From Chloroflexi bacterium RBG_16_48_8 (GTDB taxonomy: Bacteria > Chloroflexota > Anaerolineae > Anaerolineales > E44-bin32), in the NCBI GenBank assembly GCA_001795115.1, contig MGNI01000225.1:17718-25781 (forward strand): a DNA stretch of 8,064 nucleotides, read 5' to 3'. The notes beneath the pieces are model-generated. The model did not search any database, was not told the origin of the DNA, and saw only the letters and a program-made list of their open reading frames with translations. The stretch's first letter is position 1, and each line of letters begins with the position of its first letter. The position numbers and the translations under genes are program-made. Below, piece by piece: positions 6,937-8,064 of this stretch.

Positions 6937-6960
6937 AGTGCAATTTTTTTGCACTCGTTT
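6937..6960 (+). terminator. Hairpin terminator candidate after the small gene
   Basis: AGTGCAA at 6937-6943 pairs perfectly with TTGCACT at 6949-6955 around a loop of five T. Downstream is only CGTTT, so the U-tract is poor. Placed 35 bases after the stop of the 59-residue gene, it is the most likely end of that transcript. Confidence 0.4.
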
Positions 6961-7042
6961 CGGATCCACAGACCGGATTTCATTAGGGCGGATTGATACC
7001 TCAGGCGGTTTTAAATAATTGTGGTATGGTCTGATGGATCCG
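6961..7042 (+). repeat. 82-base element bounded by an imperfect inverted repeat
   Basis: CGGATCCACAGACC at 6961-6974 matches the reverse complement of 7028-7042 except for one extra base in the right arm. Directly inside the right arm, GGTAT (7023-7027) can pair with ATACC (6996-7000), extending the structure. No coding sequence is inside and no flanking duplication is seen. It could be a long transcript hairpin or a decayed miniature element. Confidence 0.45.
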
Positions 7043-7201
7043 TCAGCCTCATTTTCCTATTCTTTCAAGTGTAATGGAGTAATGAGATCTTTCAACGCTC
7101 TTGAGGTTCATTGGGTAGGATCCGCCTTTCACTTTTTTGTTCGGATTGCAGTGATAAGGCTCATTTTCTAGGGATGGGTTCCATTTTAAGCTGTATCAAG
7201 G

Positions 7202-7317
7202 CGTGGGTATCAGATTGGAGGAGGAGTGGAGCGGCAGCACAGCCCCATGCTGCAGGATCCTCCCCACGAAAGTAGATGATGCGACGACTCATGGTTAAGC
7301 GTAGATTAAGTGATACC
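7202..7317 (+). ncRNA. Possible structured RNA with a pseudoknot option
   Basis: Three nested stems can be drawn: CGTGG 7202-7206 with CCACG 7264-7268, GGAGGA 7217-7222 with TCCTCC 7258-7263, and GCAGCA 7234-7239 with TGCTGC 7248-7253 (8-nt loop). In addition GGTATCA at 7206-7212 is perfectly complementary to TGATACC at 7311-7317. It could form a pseudoknot, apart from one base shared with the outer stem, or an alternative fold. No open reading frame of note overlaps. I cannot assign it to SRP, 6S, RNase P, tmRNA or a known riboswitch or ribozyme. Strand is assumed to be +. Confidence 0.35.
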
Positions 7318-7382
7318 TAGTGGATCCAAGGGAAAGTTTGAATGCACTAACAACTATCAGAATGCAGGTGTATTCCAGATGA

Positions 7383-7418
7383 GGGGGAGACTGCTTCCAT
7401 GTGAAACCTTTCTCCCCC
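7383..7418 (+). other. GC-rich stem-loop in the non-coding region
   Basis: GGGGGAGA at 7383-7390 pairs perfectly with TCTCCCCC at 7411-7418, an 8-bp stem with a 20-nt loop. No T-run follows on either strand, so it is not an intrinsic terminator. Its role is unknown. Confidence 0.4.
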
Positions 7419-7497
7419 CAGCTATCGATGATGTTGTCCCCTTTCTTGGGTACACTCTTAGATTACGATCGATTGTGTATTTGTAAGTATTCGACTT

Positions 7498-7503
7498 TAT
7501 AAT
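7498..7503 (+). promoter_or_regulatory. Possible -10 element upstream of the phosphoribosyltransferase
   Basis: A perfect TATAAT lies at 7498-7503, with TTGTGT at 7473-7478 as a weak -35 (19-base spacer). If used, it would give the phosphoribosyltransferase mRNA a leader of about 350 nt. The evidence is thin. Confidence 0.25.
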
Positions 7504-7572
7504 TGACATTTATCTGAACATGACTCGAAGTTTCATAAACCGCGAGGGATTCCCTTCTATGCAAAGTTAGTT

Positions 7573-7617
7573 TACCTTTCTCTAGTTTTTATGCATCGAT
7601 TTAAAGATGAGAAGGTA
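7573..7617 (+). other. Stem-loop upstream of the phosphoribosyltransferase
   Basis: TACCTTTCTC at 7573-7582 pairs with GAGAAGGTA at 7609-7617, nine pairs with a single bulged T, around a 26-nt AT-rich loop. It would lie in the leader if transcription starts near 7510. Confidence 0.35.
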
Positions 7618-7720
7618 GTTTCTTATTGAAAGAATGATCAGCTACGTATATATGAGATGGATGGATTTTGTTCGCGGTTGCTTACTTGCTCTTGTGATGA
7701 GTCGGAAGAGTTTGGGGACG

Positions 7721-7782
7721 GTGCCAGGCCCTAAACCATTAACTCTCATTTTGGTAATTCATGATGCCACCTTGCTTGGCAC
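7721..7782 (+). repeat. Inverted repeat before the phosphoribosyltransferase
   Basis: GTGCCAGGC at 7721-7729 pairs with GCTTGGCAC at 7774-7782, nine consecutive pairs including one G-T, enclosing 44 bases. The GGGGACGGTGCCAGG context resembles GC-rich repetitive extragenic palindromes seen in many genomes. Only one copy is in this window, so its repetitive nature cannot be shown here. Confidence 0.35.
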
Positions 7783-7862
7783 AAAAACCTATCTGAGTAT
7801 AAACTGGATCGGCATGAAATTAAACTGTCATTTTGCATGATCTCTTTAGTGGATGGGATGTC

Positions 7863-8064
7863 ATGGCGATAAGGCGAGAATTGTTAACTTGGAATGAGGT
7901 AGTGAAATTAATCGATCATCTCATTCCGCAATTTGATTTAGAGTTCGACATTATGGTCATCGTGACTCGTGGGGGCATCATCCCGGGTGGGATGCTGTGC
8001 GAAGCTTTAAAGATCGAGATTGTTCTTACCGCAGCAGTTGATTTTCCCTTTGAAGCGGAGCGCC
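7863..8064 (+). CDS. Phosphoribosyltransferase, 5' part only
   Basis: The first 67 codons of a gene that runs off the window. The sequence begins MAIRRELLTWNEVVKLIDHL and continues with IMVIVTRGGIIPGGMLCEAL (30-49). In type I phosphoribosyltransferases (PF00156) a hydrophobic strand followed by [ST]-R-G-G and [IL]-[IV]-P is the pyrophosphate-binding loop, and TRGGIIPG (35-42) fits it. The PRPP-binding signature expected near residue 90-110 lies beyond the window, so the base specificity is unknown. The style recalls hypoxanthine/xanthine-guanine enzymes and the predicted phosphoribosyltransferases of COG2236, with purine salvage as the likely pathway. ATG 7863 is the first start after an in-frame stop at 7821-7823, apart from an unlikely TTG at 7833. 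The purine-rich GGATGGGAT just upstream is only a weak ribosome binding site. Confidence 0.85.
   Translation, partial: MAIRRELLTWNEVVKLIDHLIPQFDLEFDIMVIVTRGGIIPGGMLCEALKIEIVLTAAVDFPFEAER

Larger units (their letters stand above)
6903..7862. other. 960-base region without a convincing protein gene
   Basis: Between the 59-residue gene and the phosphoribosyltransferase I find no open reading frame with a plausible protein and ribosome binding site, and no tRNA-like sequence. The region holds the hairpins and inverted repeats listed separately, plus five GGATCC hexamers at 6962, 7036, 7118, 7255 and 7322. TGATACCT occurs twice directly (6994-7001 and 7311-7318), with GGTATCA as its inverse at 7206-7212. 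Confidence 0.6.

Noticed and set aside
7030..7046. CTGATGG followed by a small stem, suggesting a hammerhead-type ribozyme core
   Set aside because: The core would need CTGATGA and a nearby GAAA after the stem; neither is present.
7082..7171. A 29-codon frame preceded by GGAG
   Set aside because: GGAG is too close to the ATG, the frame contains one of the clustered GGATCC sites, and nothing about the peptide is recognisable.
7202..7317. SRP RNA, 6S RNA, tmRNA or pistol ribozyme as the identity of the structured segment
   Set aside because: No GGAAG-type SRP core, no tRNA-like ends and no long 6S-type rod. The CGTGG/CCACG stem with downstream loop pairing recalls pistol, but its loop is far too long and the conserved linkers are not seen.
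7634..7840. A 68-codon frame before the phosphoribosyltransferase
   Set aside because: No convincing ribosome binding site, no recognisable domain, and it spans the inverted repeat at 7721-7782. It is more likely non-coding leader sequence.

Overview
The window looks like a piece of a bacterial chromosome, most likely from a free-living Chloroflexota (Anaerolineae-like) organism. That placement is an inference from the style of the PNPase, the short acidic protein and the loose intergenic regions; no marker gene here proves it. All supported genes lie on the + strand, and no mobile-element gene, tRNA, rRNA or CRISPR array is visible.

Layout. Bases 1-57 are the 3' end of rpsO (ribosomal protein S15). 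A 224-base leader with two clean stem-loops separates it from pnp (282-2486), which encodes a full-length polynucleotide phosphorylase. This is the classical rpsO-pnp pair. After pnp come about 500 non-coding bases holding a weak terminator candidate and two oppositely oriented arrays of a degenerate 8-base repeat. An overlapping three-gene operon (2992-6537) follows. Each gene encodes a multi-spanning membrane protein of the AI-2E (PerM/YdiK/TqsA-like) permease family. The second and third proteins align almost without gaps and look like tandem duplicates; the first is more divergent. After a 185-base gap there is a 59-residue acidic protein of unknown function (6723-6902) with a good ribosome binding site.

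Bases 6903-7862 (about 960 bases) hold no convincing protein gene but contain structure: a hairpin after the small gene, an 82-base inverted-repeat element, a local cluster of five GGATCC hexamers, a possible pseudoknotted RNA near 7202-7317, and several other stem-loops. The window closes with the 5' end of a phosphoribosyltransferase gene (from 7863) that runs off the edge.

Functional picture. rpsO and pnp belong to translation and RNA turnover. The permease triplet is probably co-translated, and its products may assemble together; the transported substrate cannot be read from the sequence. The least explained parts are the permease triplet with different motif deviations in its members, the 59-residue protein, and the structured non-coding stretch before the phosphoribosyltransferase.
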